Positions 52,773 to 61,904 of a DNA stretch of 64,000 nucleotides are shown here, one piece after another. The DNA is from Hyphomicrobiales bacterium (GTDB lineage Bacteria; Pseudomonadota; Alphaproteobacteria; Rhizobiales; Rhizobiaceae): assembly GCA_900470805.1 (NCBI GenBank), contig UCCA01000002.1, positions 62,001 through 126,000 of the forward strand, given 5' to 3'. The translations under genes were made by a program, and so were the position numbers. Below the pieces are notes generated by a model. It did no database searches and had not been told where the DNA came from. It saw only the letters and a program-made list of their open reading frames with translations. The first letter of the stretch is position 1; each line of letters begins with the position of its first letter.

Positions 52773-54773
52773 TCAGGCCCTCGCTGCCGGCTGTTGCGGA
52801 CGCTTGCCTTCGGTAAGCGCGATCGCATCGGCCGGGATGTAGTAGTCGCGGCTGAAGTTGAAGGTGTGGACGATCGAGACGATCAGGATGCCGGCGAAGC
52901 TGATGGCGGCCAGCCACCACATGTACCAGATCATGCCGAAGCCGAGTGCCGTGGCCAGCGCCGCGACGATGACCCCTGTCGCGGTGTTGCGCGGCATGTG
53001 AACGGGGCGGAAACCCTCGGTCGGATGCTTGTAGCCGTGTTGCTTCATGTCATGCCAGGCGTCGAGTTCGTAGACGATGGGCGTGATCGCGAAGTTGTAG
53101 GCTGGCGGAGGCGAGGTCGTCGACCATTCCAGGGTGCGGCCGTCCCAGGGGTCGCCGGTGACATCGCGCAGCTTGTTGCGCTTCACGATACCCATGACGA
53201 TCGCCATCACGAAGCCGAGAATGCCGACGAGGATGATAGCCGCGCCGATCAGCGCGATGACGAAGTAGGGCTGCAGAGACGGATCGTCGAAGTGGTTGAC
53301 GCGGCGTGTCGTGCCCATCAGGCCGACGATGTAGATCGGCGTCCATGCGATCCAGTAGCCGATAACCCAGCCCCAGAAGGCGACCTTGCCCCAGAACTCA
53401 TCCATCTTGAAGCCGAAGGCCTTCGGGAACCAGTAGGTCATGCCGGCAAACAGACCGAACACGACGCCGCCGATAATGGTGTTGTGGAAGTGCGCCACAA
53501 GGAACAGCGAGTTGTGCAGCACGAAGTCGGCTGCAGGCACAGCCAGAAGCACGCCGGTCATGCCGCCGACCACGAAGGTCAGCATAAAGGCGACGACCCA
53601 CATCATCGGCAGTTCGAAGCGGATTTCGCCGCGGAACATCGTGAACAGCCAGTTGAACACCTTGGCGCCCGTGGGAATGGCGATGACCATCGTGGCGATG
53701 CCGAAGAAGGCGTTGACGCTGGCCCCTGAGCCCATGGTGAAATAGTGGTGCAGCCAGACGAGGTAGGACAGGATGGTGATGACGACGGTGGCGTAGACCA
53801 TCGACCCGTAGCCGAACAGACGCTTGCCGGTGAAGGTCGCTGTGATTTCCGAATAGATACCGAACGCCGGCAGGATCAGAACGTAAACCTCGGGATGACC
53901 CCACATCCACACCATGTTCCAGTAGAGCATCGCGTTGCCGCCGAGGTCATTGATAAAGAAGGCGGTGTCGAGATAGCGGTCGAGCAGCAGCAGGAAGAAG
54001 GCAGCCGTCAGCGCCGGGAAGATGGCGATGGCGAGAACGTTGCTGCAGAGCGCGGTCCAGGTGAAGACCGGCATCTTCATCAGGCTCATGCCGGGCGCAC
54101 GCATCTTGATGACGGTGGCGACCATGTTGACGGCCGAGAGCGTCGTGCCGATGCCGGCGATCTCGAGCGACCACAGATAATAATCGACGCCTGTATCCGG
54201 ACTGAAGGCCTTTTCGGCCAGCGGTGCATAAGAGAGCCAGCCGGTGCGCGCGAATTCGCCGACGAACAGCGAGATCATGACCAGCACCGAACCCGCCACC
54301 GTCAGCCAGAAGCTGAGGTTGTTCAAGTAAGGGAAGGCGACGTCGCGTGCGCCGATCTGCAGCGGCATGACGAAGTTGACGATGCCGACGACTAGCGGGA
54401 TCGCCACGAAGAAGATCATGATCGTCCCGTGGGCGGTGAAGATCTGGTCGTAGTGGCTCGAGTGCAGGAAGCCCTCGTTGCCCCCGAAGGCAACGGCCTG
54501 CTGCAGGCGCATCATCACGGCGTCCGAGAACCCGCGCAAAAGCATGATGATCGCAAGCACGATATACATGATGCCGATCTTCTTGTGATCGACGGACGTG
54601 AACCACTCCTTCCAAAGGTAGCCCCAGAGGCGGAAATAGGTGAGTGCGGCGACAACGATCAGACCGAGTGCGGCGACCGCGATGAAGGTGCCGACTAGGA
54701 TCGGCTCATGGATCGGCAGCGATTCGAGCGTCAGCCGCCCGAAGACTGTCGTGAGAAAGCTATGGTCTTGCAT
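52773..54773 (-). CDS. cyoB: Cytochrome bo3 ubiquinol oxidase subunit I
   Basis: 666 residues from the ATG at 54773 (overlapping cyoA by 14 bases), matching E. coli CyoB at 663. This heme-copper oxidase catalytic subunit holds heme b, heme o3 and CuB and pumps protons in the inner membrane. Metal ligands are visible: [18 protein letters not shown] (heme ligand His), [15 protein letters not shown] (CuB His and the cross-linked Tyr), [11 protein letters not shown] (CuB His-His), and [15 protein letters not shown] (heme ligands). [20 protein letters not shown] and [10 protein letters not shown] are family hallmarks. Fifteen membrane helices are expected. It oxidises ubiquinol at high oxygen. Confidence 0.97.
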   Translation of the reverse strand: MQDHSFLTTVFGRLTLESLPIHEPILVGTFIAVAALGLIVVAALTYFRLWGYLWKEWFTSVDHKKIGIMYIVLAIIMLLRGFSDAVMMRLQQAVAFGGNEGFLHSSHYDQIFTAHGTIMIFFVAIPLVVGIVNFVMPLQIGARDVAFPYLNNLSFWLTVAGSVLVMISLFVGEFARTGWLSYAPLAEKAFSPDTGVDYYLWSLEIAGIGTTLSAVNMVATVIKMRAPGMSLMKMPVFTWTALCSNVLAIAIFPALTAAFFLLLLDRYLDTAFFINDLGGNAMLYWNMVWMWGHPEVYVLILPAFGIYSEITATFTGKRLFGYGSMVYATVVITILSYLVWLHHYFTMGSGASVNAFFGIATMVIAIPTGAKVFNWLFTMFRGEIRFELPMMWVVAFMLTFVVGGMTGVLLAVPAADFVLHNSLFLVAHFHNTIIGGVVFGLFAGMTYWFPKAFGFKMDEFWGKVAFWGWVIGYWIAWTPIYIVGLMGTTRRVNHFDDPSLQPYFVIALIGAAIILVGILGFVMAIVMGIVKRNKLRDVTGDPWDGRTLEWSTTSPPPAYNFAITPIVYELDAWHDMKQHGYKHPTEGFRPVHMPRNTATGVIVAALATALGFGMIWYMWWLAAISFAGILIVSIVHTFNFSRDYYIPADAIALTEGKRPQQPAARA

Positions 54774-55872
54774 TGGAGCCCTGCTCTTCAGGCGCGGCAA
54801 GCGCGTCGGTGTTGGTGTGGTTGTGAGCGGCAGAGTGGCCGGGGGCGAGGTCGCCAGTCATGGGCTGGCCGCTCATGGGCATGCCTTGGCTCAGCGTCAT
54901 GGACGCGTGGTTCACCGCATGCGGCGCGAACATGCCGCCATTGTCGCTATCGTGGGAGCGGTCCTTCTTCATGATGTCGGCGATACAATCGGTGCCGGCA
55001 ACCACGCAGCGATTGACCACCCGGTCGAAGAGGCCGGAGGCGACCGCGGAGAAGTGCATGACGGGCACCTTCTGGCTCGGCTTGTCCAACTCGACATAAC
55101 GGTCCGTCGACAGCGTCTCGCCTGCGGCCTTTATCCCAGCGGCCCATTGATCGAACCCTGCCTTGTCGAAACCGTGCAATTGGAACCGCATGTCGGAATA
55201 ACCGGCACCGGTGTAATTGCCCGAGTAGCCCCAGCTGTCGCCCGGCTCGTTTAGCACGGCGTGCAGCATCGATTTCATGCCCGGCATCGCATAGATCATG
55301 CCGGCCAGCGTGGGCGCCGAGAAGGTGTTGAACTGGTTTGTCGAGGTTATGGAAAAACGCACGGGGACATCGACCGGGAGGGCCAACTCATTGACGGTCG
55401 CAATGCCTTGTTCGGGATAAATGAAGAGCCACTTCCAATCCATGGCGACAACCTGAATGTCGAGAGGCTTGTGGTCTTTGGCGAGAGGCTTGTCGGCAGA
55501 GATACGGTCGAGCGGCCGGAACGGATCCAGCGTATGGGAGGTAATCCAAGTGATTACGCCGAGACATGCGATGATCACCAGCGGAATGGACCAGACCACC
55601 ACTTCGATTGGCGTCGAATGGGTGAAGTTCGGATCGTATTTCTCGGGTGCTCGACCCTTGCGATATCGCAAGGCGAAGACCACGATCAGCGTGAGCACCG
55701 GGATGACGACGATAAGCATCAGGCCGAGTGCGACGAGAATGAGATTGCGCTCCTGAAGAGCGATATCCCCTGTTGGGTTCATCACCACCATATTGCATCC
55801 TCCCAGGAGGAGGAGTGGAAGTGGTGCGACAAACCGGCGAACGTATTGTGATATGAGTGTTTTTTGGCGCAT
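54760..55872 (-). CDS. cyoA: Cytochrome bo3 ubiquinol oxidase subunit II
   Basis: 370 residues, about 55 longer than E. coli CyoA. The lipoprotein signal [15 protein letters not shown] gives Cys26. Two membrane helices follow ([40 protein letters not shown]), then the cupredoxin-like periplasmic domain. This lacks the CuA ligands, as expected of a quinol oxidase ([23 protein letters not shown] segment; [36 protein letters not shown]). The extra C-terminal tail is rich in His and Met ([20 protein letters not shown] and a later HSAAHNHTN), suggesting metal binding, perhaps copper. First gene of the operon; a perfect FixK/FNR box lies about 35 bp upstream of the start. Confidence 0.95.
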   Translation of the reverse strand: MRQKTLISQYVRRFVAPLPLLLLGGCNMVVMNPTGDIALQERNLILVALGLMLIVVIPVLTLIVVFALRYRKGRAPEKYDPNFTHSTPIEVVVWSIPLVIIACLGVITWITSHTLDPFRPLDRISADKPLAKDHKPLDIQVVAMDWKWLFIYPEQGIATVNELALPVDVPVRFSITSTNQFNTFSAPTLAGMIYAMPGMKSMLHAVLNEPGDSWGYSGNYTGAGYSDMRFQLHGFDKAGFDQWAAGIKAAGETLSTDRYVELDKPSQKVPVMHFSAVASGLFDRVVNRCVVAGTDCIADIMKKDRSHDSDNGGMFAPHAVNHASMTLSQGMPMSGQPMTGDLAPGHSAAHNHTNTDALAAPEEQGSNARP

Positions 55873-55905
55873 ACGGAACGCTAGTCCGCGCGTGCGGTCC
55901 GGGCT

Positions 55906-55919
55906 TTGATTTAGATCAA
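55906..55919. promoter_or_regulatory. FixK/FNR-type box before cyoA
   Basis: TTGATTTAGATCAA is a perfect TTGAT-N4-ATCAA palindrome, the binding sequence of FNR/FixK/FnrN regulators. Its centre is about 40 bp before the cyoA ATG. That closeness suggests repression of this high-oxygen oxidase when oxygen falls. Confidence 0.75.
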
Positions 55920-56246
55920 ACTATGAGGCGTTGTTCCCGCTTGGTACGTCATGTCGCACCCATGCCTCGTTCAGCAAGCATGGCTGTTTCCAAGGCGTTT
56001 GAAACGAGCCAGATGCGTGTCTGGTGCGGACGCAAAGCAAGCGGACTGATGCCGTCTCTCTCTCAAACCGCGACCGCCGTTAAGCTGTCGATTCACTAAT
56101 AAATAGCCGGACCAGAGGCGCAGCAGCGCCGGATGTCGCCGTCGCGTTGCGTCAGGTGGCGATCATCGGTCACCCCAAACTTATCCTAAACACAGGAAAA
56201 TAAACGCAGGGCGCGAAAAAATCCTTGCATCAACCTTCATTTGTTT

Positions 56247-56261
56247 TTAGAATCATTCTAA
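56247..56261. promoter_or_regulatory. Putative Irr box (iron control element)
   Basis: TTAGAATCATTCTAA is a perfect 15-bp palindrome and, extended, reads TTTAGAA-N3-TTCTAA. This fits the rhizobial iron control element bound by Irr. It lies 55 bp before the start of the Cys-rich small protein. Confidence 0.6.
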
Positions 56262-56316
56262 TATTTATGAATTTAAAGCTCAACTTTAAGAGCGTGCATC
56301 TGAAAAGGAGACTATC

Positions 56317-56517
56317 ATGTCGAGCAACACATCCTGCAACGTCTGCGCATTCTATGAAAATCACGCTGCGAACAATCGCACCGTTGCGGAGAATGCCGGC
56401 CTCTGTCGTTTCAATCCCCCGGTCAGCCAGCCGGACGCAGATGCTCGAGGGCTGTGGCCGGTTGTCAACTCTGACGATTGGTGCGGTCATTTTTCGACCG
56501 AGCGCAAGGCGGCCTGA
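56317..56517 (+). CDS. Small four-cysteine protein, probably metal-binding (66 aa)
   Basis: Starts after an excellent ribosome site (AAAAGGAGACTATC). Cysteines are arranged CNVCAFYE near the N-terminus, GLCRFNPP in the middle and DDWCGHF near the end, a C-x2-C...C...C pattern suited to zinc or an iron-sulfur centre. The RFNPPV then WPVV then DWCGHF order recurs in small bacterial proteins of unknown function. No signal peptide, so probably cytoplasmic. The iron-type box just upstream suggests iron-dependent expression. Its molecular role is not known. Confidence 0.8.
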   Translation: MSSNTSCNVCAFYENHAANNRTVAENAGLCRFNPPVSQPDADARGLWPVVNSDDWCGHFSTERKAA

Positions 56518-56699
56518 TCAGATTACGGTCAGACCCTACTTTTATGGAAGCCGCAGCGGCCGCTTTTGTCTATGGACAGGGCGGCCGCTCTTGTTCGCGT
56601 GCGATGCCGTTTTCGGACAGCATTGGCGGAATCCATGCTCCGATAGTTGCGGAACGGCTGGCCAGCTCATGCGTTGATCTCCATCGGAGGTATTGCGTT

Positions 56700-56960
56700 A
56701 TGGATCCGAAAAGATGGAGTAGGCCGATCTCGTTCCAGGCTGGGAGATACGGTGAATTTAAAACGGTCACCAACACGACGGAAGCGATCGTAGCCTTGAG
56801 TACGGCTTGGCCGGTCGCGAGAGGGCGAAGCCTGAGGACCGCCAAGCGCACCTGTCAGCAGGTCTTGAGCGGAAAGCGGCCGCCGTCCGAAGCTCGAAAT
56901 GCATTCATTGCTGCTGCGGTGGAGGCCAATGTCTATGTCAAGGACGTAGGGCGCTCCTGA
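56700..56960 (+). CDS. DUF982-family small protein (86 aa)
   Basis: The start at 56700 is chosen for the ribosome site ATCGGAGG; the open frame extends further upstream. The sequence shows the DUF982 pattern: an N-terminal strand (ISFQAGRYGEFKTVTNTTEA), a helix ending TAWPVARGRSL, a Cys-containing helix (RTCQQVLSGK) and PPSEARNAFIAAAVEANVYV. It is a relative of the protein at 9199-9564. Function unknown; the family is expanded in Rhizobiales. It probably stands alone. Confidence 0.75.
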   Translation: MDPKRWSRPISFQAGRYGEFKTVTNTTEAIVALSTAWPVARGRSLRTAKRTCQQVLSGKRPPSEARNAFIAAAVEANVYVKDVGRS

Positions 56961-57145
56961 CGTCGTCAAAGCAGCGCAGATGTTGGCTCGTTATTCTCAT
57001 CATGGAAAAGAGCGCTGCCATTCAAGATTGAATAAGTCAACACTTATAAAGAATATGCGCAAAGATAGAAGTTTAATGAAGGCTTCAATTTGATTTGAAC
57101 GCCCGCGTGCCAGAGTGGACACCAGCTATCTCGACTGGGACGTCA

Positions 57146-58960
57146 ATGCTCACCCTGCAAAACGCCATTCTTGAAATGATCGCCAAAGGCGAGCCGTTGA
57201 CATCGATCGTTGAAGAACTCTGCGTCCGTGTGGAGGCAGTGTTTCCATGGACGGTATGCTCGGTGTTGTCTGTGGAGGATGGACACATTCACCCCCTCGC
57301 CGGACCATCGCTGCCGGCGGCCTATTCGGCGGCCCTCGAGAATATTCCGGTCGGCCCCCTCACCGGTTCCTGCGGAACTGCCGCCTATCACGGAGTGCCA
57401 ATCACCGTAACAGATATCGAGAACGATATCCGCTGGCGGGAATTCAAGGCGCTGGCATTGCCGCTCGGCTTCCGGGCTTGCTGGTCGACGCCGATCCTAA
57501 GTGGCGACCGGGTGATCGCGACCTTTGCCTTCTACTATCGCGAATGCCGAGGTCCCAGCCAGCTTGAGCGCGATGTCGTCGATACCTGCGTTCATCTTTG
57601 CAGCATCGCGCTTGAACGCAACGAGCGCGCCCGCGAGCGTGAAATCCTGACCTATACCGACGCATTGACCGGACTGCCGAACCGTTCACGGTTCAACGAT
57701 GTCCTCAAGCAGCAGAATGGCGACGGCGGTGAATCCTGGGCCATGTTGCTGGTCGATCTGGATAACCTCAAGCTCACCAACGATACCTTCGGGCACGCGA
57801 CGGGTGACGCTCTGATCCAAGTCGTAGCAAGGCGCATGGCGGCTGTCATGCCGGCCGGAAAGACTTTCAGGCTGGGCGGCGACGAGTTCGCAGTCATTTT
57901 GCAGCAGCGCGACTACGCTACCCTCGCATCAAGAGCGACGGAGATTCTTGACGAAATCAAGCGCCCAGCCAGATGCGAGGGGCACGCTATTTTTCCTGCT
58001 GCATCGGTCGGTGGGGCGATTGCAGCAAAAGGCGATGCGCCTGAGCAGGTCAGGCATAACGCGGATGTTGCGCTCTATCATGGCAAGGAGCGCAATCGCG
58101 GCCGCTACACCGAATACAATGCCAGCCTGGGAACCGCGTTGACGCGTCGCTTCCGGGCGATACGCGATGTTGAGATTGCCTTGGCGGAAAACCGTATCGA
58201 TGCTCATTACCAGCCGATACTTCGCCTCGATACCAGGGAGGTGGTTGGCTTCGAGGCGTTGTGTCGCATGACGACGGCATCGGGTGAATTGATTTCAGCC
58301 GCGAACTTTCATGAGGCGACGTCGGATGCCCAGGTTGCTTCGGCATTGACGGAGCGGATGCTGTCACGCGTCGCGGCGGATATTCGGCACTGGCTCGACC
58401 TGGAGTTGCCATTCCAGCACGTCGGCATCAATTTGTCGGCAGCCGACTTTCATGCCGGAAAACTGCAGGAGCGGTTATGCAACGCCTTCGCTGCCGCGCG
58501 AATTCCGCTGAAGCATGTCATCCTTGAGGTGACGGAGTCGGTATATCTCGGCCAGGGCGATCATGTCGTCGCCGATGAGATCAAGGCCATGCGGGCGCAA
58601 GGGCTGCGGGTGGCGCTCGACGACTTCGGCACGGGCTTTGCGTCGCTGACGCATCTTCTGACTGTGCCGATCGACATCATCAAGATCGACAAGTCGTTCG
58701 TTGATCGCCTGGTGCCGGGCGACGCGGGCGCGGTGATCGTCGAGGGCGTCATGGGGATTGCCAACAAGCTTGGAATACGCGTGGTGGCCGAAGGCATCGA
58801 GACGGAAAGCCAGGCCGGTCACCTGCGCGAACTCGGATGTCTGCTGGGGCAGGGCTATCTGTTTCACAAGGCGGTCGATCGCAATGCTGCGACCAGATTG
58901 TTGCAGGAATTCGGTCAGCGCAGGGATCTGGATGAGCCGTTGCTGGCGCGTCGGGCGTAG
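57146..58960 (+). CDS. GAF-GGDEF-EAL cyclic di-GMP turnover protein
   Basis: 604 residues from ATG 57146; a TTG at 57095 in frame would add 17. A GAF domain (about 10-170) senses an unknown ligand (CGTAAYHGVPITVTDIENDI is typical). The GGDEF domain has DALTGLPNR and FRLGGDEFAVIL, so cyclase residues are intact, while no RxxD inhibitory site is seen before it. The EAL domain keeps GFEALCRM, the metal-binding N in GINLSAADF, E in ILEVTES, DD in ALDDFGTG, K in IIKIDKSF, E in VAEGIET and Q in GQGYLFHK, so phosphodiesterase activity is likely. No signal peptide or membrane helix. It could tune cellulose synthase through BcsA PilZ (inference). It stands alone in transcription. Confidence 0.93.
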   Translation: MLTLQNAILEMIAKGEPLTSIVEELCVRVEAVFPWTVCSVLSVEDGHIHPLAGPSLPAAYSAALENIPVGPLTGSCGTAAYHGVPITVTDIENDIRWREFKALALPLGFRACWSTPILSGDRVIATFAFYYRECRGPSQLERDVVDTCVHLCSIALERNERAREREILTYTDALTGLPNRSRFNDVLKQQNGDGGESWAMLLVDLDNLKLTNDTFGHATGDALIQVVARRMAAVMPAGKTFRLGGDEFAVILQQRDYATLASRATEILDEIKRPARCEGHAIFPAASVGGAIAAKGDAPEQVRHNADVALYHGKERNRGRYTEYNASLGTALTRRFRAIRDVEIALAENRIDAHYQPILRLDTREVVGFEALCRMTTASGELISAANFHEATSDAQVASALTERMLSRVAADIRHWLDLELPFQHVGINLSAADFHAGKLQERLCNAFAAARIPLKHVILEVTESVYLGQGDHVVADEIKAMRAQGLRVALDDFGTGFASLTHLLTVPIDIIKIDKSFVDRLVPGDAGAVIVEGVMGIANKLGIRVVAEGIETESQAGHLRELGCLLGQGYLFHKAVDRNAATRLLQEFGQRRDLDEPLLARRA

Positions 58961-59018
58961 GAAATTTCGAAGTGCTTCGGCGCATTGGTTGTACGCATGT
59001 TAAGTCCAGCTAAGCCCG

Positions 59019-59858
59019 CTACTGCCCGACCCGCGACAGCACTTCGGCCTTCAAGAAGCGTTCAACCACGAACATGAAGATCAGTGACGGAACAAGCAGC
59101 AGCAGCGCGGTAATCGATGCGATCTGGTAGTTGCCGCCGGAACCGGCCGTGTAGAGCAGCAGCGGCAACATGTTCACGTCGGGCGCGCCAACGAAGTAGC
59201 TGCCGGTGAACTCGTCAAGGCTTTCGAGGAAGACAAAGATGGCACTGGCCATCAATCCGGGCGCTGCAAGCGGCAGCGTTATATCCCAGAACGCGCGCAT
59301 CGCGCCGGCACCCGCCGACCGCGCCGCCTGTTCCAACTCAATGTCGATCGCCGAGAAGGCGGCGGTAGCGATCCAGACGGCATAGACAAGGCCATGCGAG
59401 ACGTGAACGAGGACGACGCCCGGAATCGTGCCGTTGAGATGGATCTCGTAGAAGATCCGGGCGACGTTGACGTAGACCGTGAGGTTCGGAAACGCCTGCG
59501 GTATCAGAAACGCGAGCAAGATGAGGCCGCGCAACGGCAGCTTCAGCCGCGCCAGCGCATAGCCGGCCGGGATGGCCAGCGCCAGAGAAACAAGGACCGT
59601 CAGCACCGCCACCAGCAAGGAATTGCTGAGTGAATCCAGAGCGCCACCGCGCGGCGCAAAAACCTTCGCCCAGGAACTGAAGCCGTATTGCAGCGGCAGC
59701 GTATGCGGAAAATACCATTTCTCGGCGACGGTCCAGAGCAGCATGTTGAACAGGGGGCCGAAGATGAAGAATGCCGTCAGCCCGAAGATAATGCCGCGCG
59801 GCAGCCACCAGAGAACGGACAAGGAAAAACGGGACTGTGGTAATGTCGCGGTTGTCAT
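59019..59858 (-). CDS. ABC transporter permease (polyamine/iron/thiamine type, second permease)
   Basis: 279 residues from the ATG at 59858, with AAGGAGCGGGC just before it and a four-base overlap with the first permease; the frame itself opens at 59894. It has six membrane helices with a PotC-like layout. The cytoplasmic EAA loop is visible as EQAARSAGAGAMRAFWDITLP followed by LAAPGLMASAIFVFLESLDEF. It forms the translocation pore with the other permease and is powered by the ATPase two genes upstream. Last gene of the operon. Confidence 0.9.
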   Translation of the reverse strand: MTTATLPQSRFSLSVLWWLPRGIIFGLTAFFIFGPLFNMLLWTVAEKWYFPHTLPLQYGFSSWAKVFAPRGGALDSLSNSLLVAVLTVLVSLALAIPAGYALARLKLPLRGLILLAFLIPQAFPNLTVYVNVARIFYEIHLNGTIPGVVLVHVSHGLVYAVWIATAAFSAIDIELEQAARSAGAGAMRAFWDITLPLAAPGLMASAIFVFLESLDEFTGSYFVGAPDVNMLPLLLYTAGSGGNYQIASITALLLLVPSLIFMFVVERFLKAEVLSRVGQ

Positions 59859-60679
59859 GCCCGCTCCTTGAGATTCTGGCGAAGGTAGATCCATGCGACG
59901 GACGATGCGAGGACGAGTGAGACGAGTCCGAGCGCATTGGCCACGCCATAGTCGCCATAGGCGTTGACGCGGAAGGCGATATCAGCCGTCAGCATGGTCG
60001 GCGACTGGGCATTGATCATCAGTGGCACTGATAGAACCGACATCATCGTCACGAAGGAGAGGATGAGACCGACGGTCAGAGTGACGACAACCTGCGGCAC
60101 GACGATTTCGACCAGCACGCGCAAGCGCGAGGCGCCGAGGTTGCGGGCAGCCTCGATCGTGTCACGGTTGATCGAGGTCATGGCGCCGGCGACCAGCAGC
60201 GCGACGAACGGCGTCTGCTTCCAGACGAAGGCGATGACGATGCCGCGCCAGTCGAGGAAGCTGGTGGCATCGAGCGGCGTCATCAGGCCAAGGCTGATGA
60301 ATGTGTTGTTCATCATGCCGTTCTTGGACAGGAAGGTGCGCAGGATCTGGCCAACGACGATGAAAGGGATGAACATCGGCCAGCGATAGAGCCAACGCAG
60401 GATCGAGACCGCAAGTGGATGTTCGCCGAGTGTCAGATAGCCACCGATGGCGATTGCCCCGAGGCCGACCAGCGCCGTAGAGAGGCTGACAATGATAACG
60501 GTGAAGACGATGTCGTTCAGATAGAGGTCGAAAGTCTTGTAGAAATTGCCAAGCCCGTACACGCCGCCATCGACCTTGAAGGCACCGACTGCGGACATGA
60601 TCAGTGGCAGGATGAAAAGAGCCGTGATCACCGCCAGTGCCGGCGTGACAAGCAGAAGACCGAGGAGACGTTTGGGCAT
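59855..60679 (-). CDS. ABC transporter permease (polyamine/iron/thiamine type, first permease)
   Basis: 274 residues with six membrane helices: LLGLLLVTPALAVITALFIL first, and a PotB-like arrangement. The EAA loop reads EAARNLGASRLRVLVEIVVP. WPMFIPFIVVGQILRTFL and FVWKQTPFVALLVAGAMTSI are typical of binding-protein-dependent permeases. Separated from the binding-protein gene by 65 bp containing a stable hairpin, and overlapping the second permease by four bases. Confidence 0.9.
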   Translation of the reverse strand: MPKRLLGLLLVTPALAVITALFILPLIMSAVGAFKVDGGVYGLGNFYKTFDLYLNDIVFTVIIVSLSTALVGLGAIAIGGYLTLGEHPLAVSILRWLYRWPMFIPFIVVGQILRTFLSKNGMMNNTFISLGLMTPLDATSFLDWRGIVIAFVWKQTPFVALLVAGAMTSINRDTIEAARNLGASRLRVLVEIVVPQVVVTLTVGLILSFVTMMSVLSVPLMINAQSPTMLTADIAFRVNAYGDYGVANALGLVSLVLASSVAWIYLRQNLKERA

Positions 60680-60704
60680 GACAGGACCATTCGAAGAAAT
60701 AAGG

Positions 60705-60734
60705 GTGCTCCCCGCCCGGGCGGATGGGGAGCAC
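60705..60734 (-). terminator. Intercistronic hairpin (attenuator) in the ABC operon
   Basis: GTGCTCCCC (60705-60713) and GGGGAGCAC (60726-60734) form a perfect 9-bp stem without a T-run. Placed just after the binding-protein gene, it probably lowers readthrough into the permeases or protects the upstream message, giving more binding protein than permease. Confidence 0.6.
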
Positions 60735-60744
60735 GTCTGCCGGT

Positions 60745-61878
60745 TTACTTGACCGACTGCTCGTAGGCTTCCAGGATTGCCTTGTTGTAAGGCGCGATCG
60801 GGAAGGGCTTGCCTTTGGTGGCCAAGTCTTCAGGGGTGATATCGACGAAAAGCTTGTTCCAGGTCGCGTCGTCGAGTTTCGGCTTCACGTACTGGGCGTC
60901 GATACCCGGATACCAGTTAAAGCGCTTGACGATGCCTTCCGCCTGAACCTCAGGGCTCGTCGCAAGGGCGATGAACTTTTCTGCGAGTTCCTTGTGTCCC
61001 GTGTTGGCGGGTACGACGTAGTGCATCGGCTGGCCGGGCATGCCTGGAGCCGGCAGGACCAGCTTCATCTCGGGAGGCAGCTGGCCGTTGGCCTGCCAGG
61101 AGTAGAACATGTCGACCCAGACCGGACCCATGGCAATCTCGCCCCGGCTGAGGAGATCCAGCGTGCCGGCATTGCCGGGCGTCAGCGTCGCGTTCTTGGT
61201 GAAGTCGGCGAGGCTCTTGAATGCGCCGTCCCACTTCTTCGTTTCGTCTTCCTTGAAGGGGCCGGTCATCAGGTTGCCGGCGTCGCCGCCGCCGAAGGCA
61301 TAGACCCAGCCCATGACAAAGCTGACGCCAGACGCGCCGCCCTTGATGCCGTTGTAGCCGAACTGCTTCGGATGGGCCTTTGCCCATTCTGCCAGTTCTG
61401 CATAGCTCTTCGGCGGGTTGGGCACGAGAGCCGGATTGTAGGCGATCGCCGTCTGACTGTTGAACATCGGCATGACGAAGCCATCGACGTCGGTGCCGAG
61501 GGCGTTCTTGGCGTTCTCGCGCGAGACGAGCTTGCCTGTGTCGATCGTACCGCGGTACTTTTCGAGATAACCCTTTTCGACCATCGGGCCAACGAACTTC
61601 TCATGCACCACGGCGACGTCGACGTCCCAGACCTTGGCCTTCGCACCGGCCTGCGCGTCGAAGCGCTCGAGGATTTTCTGCGAACCGGCATCACCCGGGC
61701 CGGTGCCGACGGCGCGGACGGTGTCGCCCGGATAGGCCTTCTCGAACAACGGTCCGAGATACTGGTTGATGTAATCGACCATGTTCTGGTCGCCGGCGGT
61801 CGCAACGGTCAGCTCTTCGGCCTTGACGGGAAGGGCCACGAGTGCTGCGGCCAAAGCTGCGTAAGTCAGTCGCTTCAT
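60745..61878 (-). CDS. ABC transporter periplasmic solute-binding protein, family 1
   Basis: 377 residues. The signal peptide MKRLTYAALAAALVALPVKA ends before EELTVATAGDQNMVDYINQY. The fold is the two-lobed family 1 binding protein seen with PotF, iron and thiamine importers (FEKAYPGDTVRAVGTGPGDA; VWDVDVAVVHEKFVGPMVEK; MFNSQTAIAYNPALVPNPPK; WYPGIDAQYVKPKLD). The ligand cannot be deduced: the aspartates expected for polyamine binding and the tyrosines for ferric iron are not clearly in place. Delivers ligand to the permeases encoded downstream. Confidence 0.9.
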   Translation of the reverse strand: MKRLTYAALAAALVALPVKAEELTVATAGDQNMVDYINQYLGPLFEKAYPGDTVRAVGTGPGDAGSQKILERFDAQAGAKAKVWDVDVAVVHEKFVGPMVEKGYLEKYRGTIDTGKLVSRENAKNALGTDVDGFVMPMFNSQTAIAYNPALVPNPPKSYAELAEWAKAHPKQFGYNGIKGGASGVSFVMGWVYAFGGGDAGNLMTGPFKEDETKKWDGAFKSLADFTKNATLTPGNAGTLDLLSRGEIAMGPVWVDMFYSWQANGQLPPEMKLVLPAPGMPGQPMHYVVPANTGHKELAEKFIALATSPEVQAEGIVKRFNWYPGIDAQYVKPKLDDATWNKLFVDITPEDLATKGKPFPIAPYNKAILEAYEQSVK

Positions 61879-61904
61879 GAGTGGTTCTCCATGTGAATAG
61901 ATTA

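Larger units (their letters stand above)
55873..56316. other. Divergent intergenic region between cyoA and the Cys-rich protein gene
   Basis: 444 bp without a convincing gene; an open frame at 55857-56099 has no recognisable character. It carries a FixK/FNR box on the cyoA side and an Irr-type iron box on the other side. Confidence 0.65.

Noticed and set aside
56555..56589. Inverted repeat AGCGGCCGC / GCGGCCGCT after the Cys-rich gene
   Set aside because: Stem of nine bases with a 17-base loop and no T-run; too weak to call a terminator.
60724..61896. Plus-strand open frame of 390 codons
   Set aside because: Antisense shadow of the solute-binding protein gene, which has a signal peptide and family pattern.
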